NCBI GenBank assembly: GCA_023423475.1
Contig: JAFAFN010000243.1
Coordinates: 1 to 9,991, forward strand
Source of the DNA: Actinomycetes bacterium
Lineage (GTDB): Bacteria > Actinomycetota > Acidimicrobiia > Acidimicrobiales > Microtrichaceae
DNA length: 9,991 nt
Direction of reading: 5' to 3'
Below the pieces are notes generated by a model. The model saw only the letters and a list, made by a program, of their open reading frames with translations, did no database searches and had not been told where the DNA came from. Position numbers and translations under genes: made by a program. This document shows, piece by piece, positions 1 to 6,985 of this stretch; within the stretch, counting starts at the first letter, position 1; each line of letters opens with the position of its first letter.

Positions 1-555
1 GACGGTGGTCGCGGTGCCCGCTGGCACTGCGATGGTCGCCGAACCTGCGCCCGGACCGACGATCGTGATTGGATTGCCGTCGGGTCCGGTCCAGGATCCG
101 GAGCTGCCTCTCCAGCCGGTGTCGTAGATCTCGACGCCCTCGTAGAGCAGCTGGAACCTGTCGGGCTGGCTCTGCGCGTTGAAGGTGAACAGGAACGACG
201 TCGGACCCGCGACACCGAGGCTGTGACTCGTGGTGGTCACGCCGTCGCCACCGGACTGGGTGCCGGCGTTGCACGCCTGGGGCGGGAGCGTCGGCGTCGT
301 CGGCGGGATGGTCGGTGTCGTCGGCGGCGGACAGTTCTTGCCGCCGAGGTTGGCGACCGGTGCGGTCGTCGTGGATGCACACGGATCGGGGTTGCACTTC
401 CCTCCCCCGAGGTTCGCGACCGGCGTCGACGTCGTCGGGCACGAGGTGGTCGGCGGCTGCGTCGGCGTCTCCGGCACGCAGCCGATCGCCAGCGCCGCGA
501 GCGCCATCACCGCGAAGACGACGCCGAGGTGGCGTCGTCGTGTCGTCTCTCTCAT
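1..555 (-). CDS. Secreted lipoprotein with Pro/Thr-rich stalk, C-terminus outside window
   Basis: This is a predicted surface lipoprotein of unknown function; the 185 residues seen are N-terminal and the reading frame runs off the left edge. The ATG at 555 is preceded by GGGAG (562-566) with a 6-nt spacer, which decides the start. Residues 1-26 form a signal peptide: Arg-rich n-region (R6-R8), hydrophobic core 10-24, and a lipobox-like LAIGC with C26 as the candidate lipidated Cys. TRRRHL at 5-10 weakly resembles a Tat motif. Residues 27-95 are Pro/Thr-rich with Cys at 39, 54, 59, 75 and 95, and hold a duplicated PVANLGG motif. From about 106 a beta-rich domain begins, with FTFNAQ, PDRF and IYDTGW, a pattern seen in secreted bacterial beta-sandwich modules. 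It is separated from the pilin genes by an unrelated oxidoreductase gene, so a link to the pilus is only a possibility. That it is a secreted protein is well supported; lipidation less so. Confidence 0.82.
   Translation of the reverse strand, partial: MRETTRRRHLGVVFAVMALAALAIGCVPETPTQPPTTSCPTTSTPVANLGGGKCNPDPCASTTTAPVANLGGKNCPPPTTPTIPPTTPTLPPQACNAGTQSGGDGVTTTSHSLGVAGPTSFLFTFNAQSQPDRFQLLYEGVEIYDTGWRGSSGSWTGPDGNPITIVGPGAGSATIAVPAGTATTV
331..423 (-). repeat. Duplicated PVANLGGxxC coding motif in the lipoprotein stalk
   Basis: Two copies of a ten-residue motif lie in the Pro/Thr-rich part of the lipoprotein. Copy 1 is PVANLGGGKC (residues 45-54, bases 394-423) and copy 2 is PVANLGGKNC (residues 66-75, bases 331-360), 21 residues apart. 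Each is preceded by a Thr/Ser run. The shared Cys suggests the units are disulfide-braced or paired. This is read directly from the translation; the role is unknown. Confidence 0.8.
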
Positions 556-574
556 CTTCGTCTCCCACTTGCAC

Positions 575-600
575 GCGGGCGGGGCGGATTCCCCGCCCGC
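575..600 (-). promoter_or_regulatory. Perfect 10-bp GC-rich hairpin upstream of the lipoprotein gene
   Basis: The arms 575-584 and 591-600 are exact reverse complements (10 bp, all G or C) around a 6-nt loop. The hairpin lies in the 110-bp gap between the oxidoreductase stop (666) and the lipoprotein ATG (555), ending 8 nt before the GGGAG ribosome-binding site. Neither strand has a T-run after the stem, so it is not a classical intrinsic terminator. It may be a leader structure near the 5' end of the lipoprotein mRNA, or a U-less actinobacterial terminator for the upstream gene. A TANNNT element (TACCGT, 606-611) just upstream could be a -10 box that starts the RNA at about the stem, but no clear -35 is seen. 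Confidence 0.5.
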
Positions 601-665
601 CCCCGACGGTAGCCATCCCGAGAGATAGATGTGGTGCAAACAAGTGTGAGAAGAAGAATTTCTCC

Positions 666-1565
666 CTATCGGCCGGCCACGAGCGCCGCGGTGGCCTCGA
701 GACAGGCGGGGTCGGTCGTGCCGGGCACCAGGATGAACTCGTCGACGCCCGCAGCTTCGGCCTCGTCGAGCGCCTGCAGCAGGCGATCGGCGTTCCAGAC
801 GGGAGCATCGGCCGCCATCGCCCGGGCGAACTTCTCTCCGAAGATGCGGAGGTACTCGTAGGTGAAGGACTCGAGGGTGGCCTCGGCCTCGTCGATGCCG
901 AGGGTGTAGAAGCAGCCGGTCACGATCCGCGGCGCGTCGCTGCGCCCCTCTTCGGCCCAGGCGTCACGCGCCGCGCTCGCGGCAGCGACCATGTCGGAGC
1001 CGCTCGCGTTGATCGTGAAGCCGGACACCCCGTCGGCCCACTTCGCTGCCCGGGCGAGCGCCTTGGGCCCCATCGCACCGGCGAGGATCGGCGGACCGCC
1101 GTCCTGCACGCAGCTCGGACCGACCGGGTCCGCCCCCTCGAAGGGAGGCTCCCCCGCCCAGAGCCGTCGCAACTCGGCGACACCGTCGTCGAGGCGCTGG
1201 TGACGGCGCTCCATCGTCGATCCCGAGGCCAGGTAGTCGTGCTCACGTCCACCGATGCCGACCCCGAGGGTGACCCGACCGCCGCTCAGCACGTCGAGGG
1301 TGGCGAGCTCCTTGGCCGCGACCGGGATCGAGTGCATCGGCAGCACGACCAGGTTCACGAACACGCGCACCCGCTCGGTCAGCGCTGCGGCCGCCGCGTT
1401 CGTGACGGTCATCTCCTGGTTGCGGAAGGTGATCCGCTCGCCGCACGAGATGCTCGAGAACGGTCCGGCGTCGATGCCCCGGCTCCACTCGAGGGTGGTG
1501 GCCCGGGTGTAGTCGCGTGCCATGGTCGGCAGCGACACACCGACGTCCAAGGTTGAGTTGCCCAT
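666..1565 (-). CDS. LLM-class (luciferase-like) F420-dependent oxidoreductase
   Basis: This 299-aa protein belongs to the bacterial luciferase-like superfamily, single-domain TIM-barrel enzymes that use F420 or FMN for hydride transfer. The substrate cannot be told from sequence. Visible hallmarks: N-terminal first strand LDVGVSLPTM (6-15); the RVRVFVNLVVLP strand (65-76) followed by PVAAKELATLDVLSGGR (81-97) and LGVGIGG (100-106), the family's classic helix and phosphate-side loop; then GGPPILAGAM (156-165) leading to AAKWADGV (173-180), and GVDEFILVPG near the C-terminus (273-282). The length is normal for the family. I chose ATG 1565 because the protein then begins directly at the first barrel strand; the frame is open further upstream but that part is not homologous-looking. 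No Shine-Dalgarno precedes it, and a -10-like TACGAT nine bases upstream suggests a leaderless mRNA. FMN use cannot be excluded, though F420 is more likely in an actinobacterium. It looks unrelated to the flanking pilin genes. Confidence 0.93.
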   Translation of the reverse strand: MGNSTLDVGVSLPTMARDYTRATTLEWSRGIDAGPFSSISCGERITFRNQEMTVTNAAAAALTERVRVFVNLVVLPMHSIPVAAKELATLDVLSGGRVTLGVGIGGREHDYLASGSTMERRHQRLDDGVAELRRLWAGEPPFEGADPVGPSCVQDGGPPILAGAMGPKALARAAKWADGVSGFTINASGSDMVAAASAARDAWAEEGRSDAPRIVTGCFYTLGIDEAEATLESFTYEYLRIFGEKFARAMAADAPVWNADRLLQALDEAEAAGVDEFILVPGTTDPACLEATAALVAGR

Positions 1566-1573
1566 GGCCGGCG

Positions 1574-1605
1574 ATCGTAGACCGCGGATCTGACGGCTCG
1601 TCAGA
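1574..1605 (-). promoter_or_regulatory. Candidate leaderless promoter with overlapping inverted-repeat operator
   Basis: On the minus strand TACGAT (1574-1579, fits TANNNT) lies 8 nt before the oxidoreductase ATG, so transcription could begin at or near the A of the start codon. CTGACG (1599-1604) matches 4 of 6 bases of TTGACA, with a 19-nt spacer. The same -35 bases are inside a perfect inverted repeat, TCTGACGgctCGTCAGA on the plus strand (1589-1605): 7-bp arms and a 3-nt centre. Short odd-spaced palindromes over a -35 box are typical of TetR-family operators, so repression is plausible. No T-run follows it, which argues against a terminator for the pilin operon ending at 1660. Confidence 0.45.
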
Positions 1606-1659
1606 CACGCGCTCCCCCCGACCGACGAGCCCAAAGGCGGGATACGGGAACGGCCGACG

Positions 1660-4533
1660 TCAGGGACCCGCGGGCGGGGCGTTCGGGTTGGTGTCCGAGG
1701 CTCCCAGGACCGAGGCACATGCGCCCTGGCAGTTGAGCCAGCGCAGCACGTCGACGGTGTGACCGACGCTGCGCACCGGATTCGCCGGGTTCGTCCGGTC
1801 CATGTCGTCGATGTCGACGCGGGCCACGACACGATCGACGCCGCCGATCGACGCCGTCAGCTCGACGGTGCGGCTGTCGGGCGGGGCGCAGCACACGGTC
1901 CCCATCTGGGCGCCGGGCAACATGCGACTGCCCAGGCCGTTCAGGACCAGGTGGTCCGCGAACAGCGGCGTGTTCGACGCGGCACCGTCCCAGCGGATGT
2001 CGAGATCGGTCCGGGGCAACCAGGCCTTGCCGGCGACGGCGAACGACGACGAGGTCGGACCGTCGGTCGAGTCGATCCGCACGCTCGAGGTGGGACGGGC
2101 ACCGATGTAGGTGTCCGTCGTGACCGCCAGCGACAGCGAGTCGATGCTCGGCGGGCGGGACTGCAGGTGGGTGCCGACGGGCATGCCGAGGAACCAGCCG
2201 CACTGCGACGCGTTGTCGTTCACGTAGACACACGGCAGTGCGAACTCGACCGCGACGTCCACGTTCTGGAGCCGGGCCATGGAGTCCATCACCGCGGAGC
2301 ACGCGGGTGTCTCGTTGGCGAGCAGGTTGAACGCGATCTCCTGGTCGGAGTTCACACCGCCCTGCGCGCCGTTGAGATGACCCACCACGACGCACCGGGC
2401 GCCGCTGCCGGTGGTCAGGGTGATGGTGGTCTGCATCCGCGAGCGGTAGTGCTCGCCCCTGGCATTGCCGCCGTGCAGGTTGTTCAGCCACGCAGGAGGG
2501 GTGAACCCCGAACCGGTGGTGCGGATGCGCAGCAACGCCTGCAGCGAGGTGAGGTTGATCTGCTCCGGCGGCAGGCCCGACGCGGCGAGCTCGGGGAAGG
2601 TGTAGCTGCCGAGCTGCAGGCCGTGCCGGTACAGGTTGCTCGGCGACCGGGTCCCGCTCACCGCGCAGACCAGCTCGTTGCAGTTGAGCTGCGCGTCGGC
2701 GGTGGCACCGTCGGGTGCTGCGGCATTCGCCAGGGTGCCCGCGGCCCAGGTGCCCGCCGTGGACGTCACCGCCCCGGTGGCCGTGCCGCGGTACTGGTTG
2801 GCGACGGCCCGGACGCCGCTCACCAGCAGCTGCGTCGACGCGATGGTCGGGTTCGCGGCGCTGGGCACGTTCGGGATCACGGCGTCGAGGGTGAGCCGGG
2901 CGGTGAGACGCAGCGCGTGGCCGTCGAGGGAGCTGAGCGGATCACCCTGGAGTGCCGTCGCGCAGCCGCCGTTCAGCAGCTCGTAGCGGGTCGAGAGCTG
3001 CTGGTTCGGCAAACCGGACTGGTAGTTGGTCGAGCAGACGACACCGCCGGCGGGGTCGATGAGCTGCACCTGCATCTGTCGGGCGAATGCCTTGGTGTTC
3101 GGGTAGCCGCTGCTGGTCGTGCCGAACTCGTTGCCGTCGACGACGATGCCCAACGAGCTCAGCGGTGCGGTCCCCGAGCTGGTGATGGAGAGATCCGACG
3201 GCAGGGAGTGGCTGACCACGCAGGTGTTGCCGGTGCGCACCGCGGTGGGGCCCTCGCAGCGGAACATGGTCGTCGTGACCGTCGGAGCGGCGATCAGGAT
3301 GGAGCCGGGCAGCGACGTCTGCTGGTAGATCGCCGGGTGGGCGTCACCGCTGACGGGCCGGGCGGGGCAGATCGCGACACGTCCGTCGGTGTGCTCGATC
3401 GCCGACGGGGCGGACAGCAACAAGGTGGTGCCCGACACGTTCGAGTTGCACAGCGGGGCATCGGCGCTCGTGGCGACCGAGCTGGCCTGCACACCCGATG
3501 CCGCGTTCCACGCCGGCGTCGGTGCGCCGAAGACGTAGTACGAGCCGGCGTCACCGAAGCGCAGCGTGCCGTCGAAGCTGTAGATGCCGGGGGTGAAGTG
3601 GAAGGTCCGGTTGGTGCACGACGAGCCGTCGATGAGCGCGTTGACCGCCTGGGTTGCGGCGGCGTCGTAGGCGCCTTCGACGAAGGACACCACCGGGCCA
3701 GCGCAGGTCGGCATGGCAGCGGGCGGCGCCGTGGGGGCCAGGCCCGATGCACTGGTCAGGTTCGGGTCGACAGCTCGCGCGTCGGCGACGTCGCAGGAAG
3801 GGGTCGAGTCGTCGTCATCGACGAGGCCCGCACCGGCGCCGGGGTTGCCGCCGAGCAGACCGCAGTCGTTCGGGCCACTCGAGAGCAGCCCGGGGTCGCC
3901 CTGGCTGTAACGGCCGGCCAGATCGATCGCCGGCGTCCCGACGGAGTTGAGCGCAGCCGCCCCCCTGCGGACGGTCACGCCGGTGGTGAAACGGAGCGCC
4001 TGCTCGCCGGAGTGCACGAGCGACACCCCGGAGTTGGCCAATCCGCCGGGCACGCTGCCGACACGCGCACTCCAGGGCAGACAACCGTCGACCGCGTTGG
4101 ACGCGCAGTCCTGGGTCCACTGCAGGTTGCCGTCGTAGCCGTCGGCGCCCACGATCTGCACCTGGTCGGTCGCCGCGGTGACGCTGCCCACCGCAGGGGC
4201 GCAGTCGACGTCGAGCACGACGTCGTCACCGGTGTTGGTGGTGCCCTGGTCGAAGCGCTGGTTCTGCAGCAGCGGACCGTCGCAGTCGATGTTCGTGTCG
4301 CGTCGCAGCAGCTGGATCGCGTTCTCGATGGCGCCGTCCGCCGCACGGCGCTCACGTGCGGTCCGCTCCTGGGCCGAGGTGACCTTCATGGTCGTGATCA
4401 TCATGCCGAGCAACGCCGAGATGGTGATGCCGGTGAACGCGATGACCGCGAGCACGGCGATGAGCGCGAAGCCGCCCTCGTCCGCGACGGCCCCGCGACG
4501 TCGGGCGTGCAGCAGGTCCGACAGCCGCTTCAC
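1660..4533 (-). CDS. Giant PilX/GspK-like minor pilin, second paralogue
   Basis: This 957-aa secreted pilin-like protein ends the I-J-K cassette. The start is GTG at 4533, overlapping the upstream stop by GTGA; upstream in-frame sequence is only a shadow of the J-type gene. The type III signal peptide has a basic leader (1-21), cleavage expected after GG21, then FALIAVLAV and a hydrophobic helix (22-46). Mature residue 5 is Ala, not Glu, as expected for K-type pilins, which cap or prime the filament. RERRAAD (60-66) follows on the N-terminal helix. The ectodomain contains a core with NRTF (308-311), PGIYSFD (315-321) and GRVAICP (384-390), then beta-rich units around 465-580 and 665-805. The C-terminal module holds PGAQMGTVCC (873-882) and CQGAC (935-939). 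Many paired Cys suggest disulfides outside the membrane. GspK-type proteins are usually about 300 aa, so this is about three times as long. The pilin N-terminus is secure; the ectodomain folds are not recognised. Confidence 0.85.
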   Translation of the reverse strand: MKRLSDLLHARRRGAVADEGGFALIAVLAVIAFTGITISALLGMMITTMKVTSAQERTARERRAADGAIENAIQLLRRDTNIDCDGPLLQNQRFDQGTTNTGDDVVLDVDCAPAVGSVTAATDQVQIVGADGYDGNLQWTQDCASNAVDGCLPWSARVGSVPGGLANSGVSLVHSGEQALRFTTGVTVRRGAAALNSVGTPAIDLAGRYSQGDPGLLSSGPNDCGLLGGNPGAGAGLVDDDDSTPSCDVADARAVDPNLTSASGLAPTAPPAAMPTCAGPVVSFVEGAYDAAATQAVNALIDGSSCTNRTFHFTPGIYSFDGTLRFGDAGSYYVFGAPTPAWNAASGVQASSVATSADAPLCNSNVSGTTLLLSAPSAIEHTDGRVAICPARPVSGDAHPAIYQQTSLPGSILIAAPTVTTTMFRCEGPTAVRTGNTCVVSHSLPSDLSITSSGTAPLSSLGIVVDGNEFGTTSSGYPNTKAFARQMQVQLIDPAGGVVCSTNYQSGLPNQQLSTRYELLNGGCATALQGDPLSSLDGHALRLTARLTLDAVIPNVPSAANPTIASTQLLVSGVRAVANQYRGTATGAVTSTAGTWAAGTLANAAAPDGATADAQLNCNELVCAVSGTRSPSNLYRHGLQLGSYTFPELAASGLPPEQINLTSLQALLRIRTTGSGFTPPAWLNNLHGGNARGEHYRSRMQTTITLTTGSGARCVVVGHLNGAQGGVNSDQEIAFNLLANETPACSAVMDSMARLQNVDVAVEFALPCVYVNDNASQCGWFLGMPVGTHLQSRPPSIDSLSLAVTTDTYIGARPTSSVRIDSTDGPTSSSFAVAGKAWLPRTDLDIRWDGAASNTPLFADHLVLNGLGSRMLPGAQMGTVCCAPPDSRTVELTASIGGVDRVVARVDIDDMDRTNPANPVRSVGHTVDVLRWLNCQGACASVLGASDTNPNAPPAGP

Positions 4534-6446
4534 TTGACCACCACCGGCACGTCGATCCAGTCGCTCCACGCGACCACGCCGACCGCTGCCTCGACACCGA
4601 CACGTGCCCTGGCCGTAGTTCCCGCACCGGTGCACGGGCTGGGCGGAAGGGCGGCACGCGGGGCGGCGCTCCTTGGAACCGGCCGGTTCAGCACGGATTG
4701 TGCGCAGCCGTTGTTCGACGCCTCGAGGTCGAGCAAGTAGCGCCGTGCGCCCGGTCGGGCGTCCCAGTAGAGGACGCCGTTCTCGACGCGGAGGTTGGTC
4801 GGCGCGGTCGGGGTGCCGGGCACGACGATCTCGAGCGAGTGCCGAGAGGTCCGCGCCTGGTCGTCGGTGATCGTCAACGTGGCGAGGTAGGTCCCGGCGT
4901 TCGGGTAGGTGTGCTCGACCGTCGCCCCGGTGGTGGGCCCAGGGCCCGCGAGCAGACCGAAGTCCCAGGCGTAGGACAGGTTCGAGCCGTCGGACTCGGT
5001 CGCGTCGAAGGCGAAGGTGGTGCCGGACGTCCGTGATGCGACGAAGGTCGCCACCGGCGCCCCGGGCTCGGGCTCTTCTCCCGGGTCCGTCGGGTCGGGA
5101 TCGACCGGCGTCGTCGGGTCGATGACCTCGACCGACTGCGACGTCGTGTTCGAGCCACCGAGCGGGTCGGTCACGGTCAACGCGACGATGATCGTGCCGA
5201 ACGCCCACTCCGGGACGGTGAAGGTCTCGTTCGCGCCGGTGCGCTCCGCGACCTGGCCGGAGTCGGCGACGGTGCCGCTGGTGAGGGTCCACCGGTAGGT
5301 CAGGGGCTGGCCGTCGGGATCGCTCGAGCCGGCCGACGACAGGGTCAGGTCCTGTCCCGCGATGACCGCCGTCGGCGACACGGTCATGTTGGCGATCGGC
5401 ACCCGGTTCTCGACGATCACCTCGCCGTAGTACTGACCGATCCCGCCGCCGCTGTCGGTCACGGTCAACCGCACCCAGTAGCTGCCTGCGGCGGGGAAGA
5501 CGCGGGTGATATCGAGACCCTGGACCAGCTCCCGCGGGCCGTTGGGGTCGGTCTGGTTGGGCACGTCCCACTCGTAGGTCAGGTTGGTGCCGTCCTCGGC
5601 GTCGTTCGACACATCGCCGCTGAACACCACCCGGCGAGCAGGCGACCCGAGACCCACGTACTCCTCGGACACGATGCGGTACCGCGCGGTCGGCAGGTAG
5701 TTGCCCGTCGGCGAGACGTCGAGCGAAGCGAGGTCGGTTCGGCGGGTCGCGTTCAGGACCACCGGTCGCTTGCTGTCACCCTCGCTGTCGCGCTGGGTGA
5801 CCTGGATCCGCACCTGTCGACACACCCCGGCCGGGGTGGCGGGTGCCGGAGCCGCGGGGTTGACCGCGCAGGTGGCGAACGTCGCGGCGGGGGTCGCGTC
5901 GATGTCGTCGACCACCTGGGTCTGCGAGATGGGAATGCCCGTGTTCGCGCCGCACTGGGTGCGCCAGATGCTCGACCGGTTGGGCACGACCGCCGTGCCC
6001 GCCCGCATGGGCGCCACCGAGTAGATGGTCTTGATGCGCGACTCACCCTGCGAGATCAGCACGGCGAGGTGGCGCACCCCGGGTCGACTGGTCGCGGTGT
6101 TGCCCTCGCAGCCCTGGTACCAGACGTCCCAGTCGGTGTTCGGCTCGGCGGCGGGCTGCGTCGCCGGGAAGTCGGCGGGGTACGCCCGGGCGGCGCCGGC
6201 GACGGTGACGTCACGCGGGAAGTGGCCCCGGAGCAGGCCCGCCTGCGCCGACACGATCATGCCGTCGCGCTGCACCGGCTGCTGGCGCATCGTGAGGATC
6301 ATCCAGGCGAACAACGGACCGAGGATCAGACCGGAGATGGCGACGACGAGCAGCACCTCGAGCAGGGTGTAGCCGAACTGGTTGCGACGGCGGGAGGCCG
6401 CGAGCTCGGCGCGGTGCGCCCGTGCGAATCGTGCGACGGCGCTCAT
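4530..6446 (-). CDS. PilW/GspJ-like minor pilin with three PKD domains and an FN3-like end
   Basis: This 638-aa protein combines a type IV prepilin N-terminus with an adhesin-like ectodomain. The ATG at 6446 overlaps the preceding stop by ATGA and has GAGGA just upstream. The leader is residues 1-25, basic and ending in G25; the mature protein begins YTLLEVLLVV with Glu5 at residue 30 and a hydrophobic helix to about 53. A pilin-like globular region with Cys pairs (113/165, 193/209) spans about 60-250. PKD-like domains follow at about 272-347 (LTYEWDV, FPAAGSYWVRLTVTD), 349-443 (PDGQPLTYRW, VALTVTD) and 464-543 (LSYAWDF, HTYPNAGTYLATLTITDD). A Pro/Asp/Glu linker (444-463) separates the last two. 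Residues 546-637 look FN3-like (APTNLRVENGVLYWD), with C581 and C605. GspJ/PilW proteins are usually about 200-350 aa, so the PKD and FN3 parts are an extension that probably projects from the filament tip. Pilin identity and PKD calls are strong; the J assignment rests on gene order. Confidence 0.88.
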   Translation of the reverse strand: MSAVARFARAHRAELAASRRRNQFGYTLLEVLLVVAISGLILGPLFAWMILTMRQQPVQRDGMIVSAQAGLLRGHFPRDVTVAGAARAYPADFPATQPAAEPNTDWDVWYQGCEGNTATSRPGVRHLAVLISQGESRIKTIYSVAPMRAGTAVVPNRSSIWRTQCGANTGIPISQTQVVDDIDATPAATFATCAVNPAAPAPATPAGVCRQVRIQVTQRDSEGDSKRPVVLNATRRTDLASLDVSPTGNYLPTARYRIVSEEYVGLGSPARRVVFSGDVSNDAEDGTNLTYEWDVPNQTDPNGPRELVQGLDITRVFPAAGSYWVRLTVTDSGGGIGQYYGEVIVENRVPIANMTVSPTAVIAGQDLTLSSAGSSDPDGQPLTYRWTLTSGTVADSGQVAERTGANETFTVPEWAFGTIIVALTVTDPLGGSNTTSQSVEVIDPTTPVDPDPTDPGEEPEPGAPVATFVASRTSGTTFAFDATESDGSNLSYAWDFGLLAGPGPTTGATVEHTYPNAGTYLATLTITDDQARTSRHSLEIVVPGTPTAPTNLRVENGVLYWDARPGARRYLLDLEASNNGCAQSVLNRPVPRSAAPRAALPPSPCTGAGTTARARVGVEAAVGVVAWSDWIDVPVVVK

Positions 6447-6985
6447 CGGTTCCTCACCACGATCTGCGCCTGTCGGGAGCGGTCGCGGAACTCTCCTCGG
6501 ATGGTGATCCGTTGGGTGCCCGTGTCGGTCGCGGTGCAGGCGGAGTAGGTGTCGGCCGACGGTGCCGCGCTGCGGACCCTGCACTCGACCCGGGTGATGC
6601 GGACCGTGGGTTCACCCGACGGGGTGGCGGCCAGGCCCAACCCGGTCTCGTACGCGGTGATCCGCTGCGCCGGGGTGCCGGTGGCCTCGTACGTCGTCGC
6701 CTTCAGCTGCTCGGCGACGTTGTCGACGGCGTGGTCGACACGCTGCTGCTCGGCGTTCGCGCGGTTGATGCGCATGAGCGAGATGAACGCCGTGGCGAGA
6801 CCGAGCACGACCAGCGACACCAGGAACACCGCGATGATGACCTCGATCAGGCTCGAGCCGTCCTGACCGGCGGCGTTGGCCGATCGGCCCGTCGACCGCA
6901 GCGGGCGGGTCGTGTGGGAGTGGTGAACACCGTCAACCTGGCGCGGGACACCCAGAGATGCGCCGTGCCCGAGGTCGTCCACCAT
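6443..6985 (-). CDS. PilV/GspI-like minor pilin (type IV prepilin)
   Basis: This 180-aa prepilin opens the I-J-K cassette. Its processing site is QDG43 followed by SSLIEVIIAVFLVSLVVLGL, with Glu5 at residue 48, the standard signal for prepilin peptidase cleavage, methylation and filament assembly. Residues 44-70 form the membrane helix and N-terminal stalk. The small globular part has C135 and C150, likely a disulfide near the C-terminus as in many pilins. The size suits the PilV/GspI family. Two ATGs are possible. The one at 6985 has GGGAG with a 9-nt spacer and is preferred; the one at 6994 (183 aa) has its Shine-Dalgarno directly abutting. Either way the leader is over 40 residues, unusually long, and no ATG, GTG or TTG lies in frame closer to the cleavage site. 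The stop overlaps the next gene by ATGA. Prepilin identity is firm; the I-type assignment comes from order and size. Confidence 0.88.
   Translation of the reverse strand: MVDDLGHGASLGVPRQVDGVHHSHTTRPLRSTGRSANAAGQDGSSLIEVIIAVFLVSLVVLGLATAFISLMRINRANAEQQRVDHAVDNVAEQLKATTYEATGTPAQRITAYETGLGLAATPSGEPTVRITRVECRVRSAAPSADTYSACTATDTGTQRITIRGEFRDRSRQAQIVVRNR

Noticed and set aside
636..665. Possible terminator directly after the oxidoreductase stop
   Set aside because: GAGAA and TTCTC can pair over a 7-nt loop, but the 5-bp A/T-rich stem is weak and the downstream T-run is broken.
315..1556. 413-codon open frame on the plus strand
   Set aside because: It spans the lipoprotein start, the intergenic hairpin and most of the oxidoreductase gene in antisense. 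No recognisable domain or ribosome-binding site; a shadow.
1620..1650. Possible terminator after the 957-aa pilin stop
   Set aside because: Only a very short stem (CCCG with GGGC around the cctttg stretch) can be drawn and no T-run follows. Not enough to call a terminator.
1566..1832. Upstream extension of the oxidoreductase frame (to 388 codons)
   Set aside because: It would run into the 3' end of the pilin gene and adds no family sequence. The TIM-barrel start fits ATG 1565.
1759..4740. 993-codon open frame on the plus strand
   Set aside because: It lies opposite the 957-aa pilin gene. Its translation is Arg/Gly/Ala/Val-rich low-complexity sequence without domains, which is typical of an antisense shadow in high-GC DNA. 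The minus strand has a pilin N-terminus and paralogy, so it is the real coding strand.
4534..5571. In-frame upstream extension of the 957-aa pilin (to 1303 codons)
   Set aside because: This part overlaps the J-type pilin in another frame and translates to Arg-rich shadow sequence. The pilin leader begins at GTG 4533, within the GTGA overlap.
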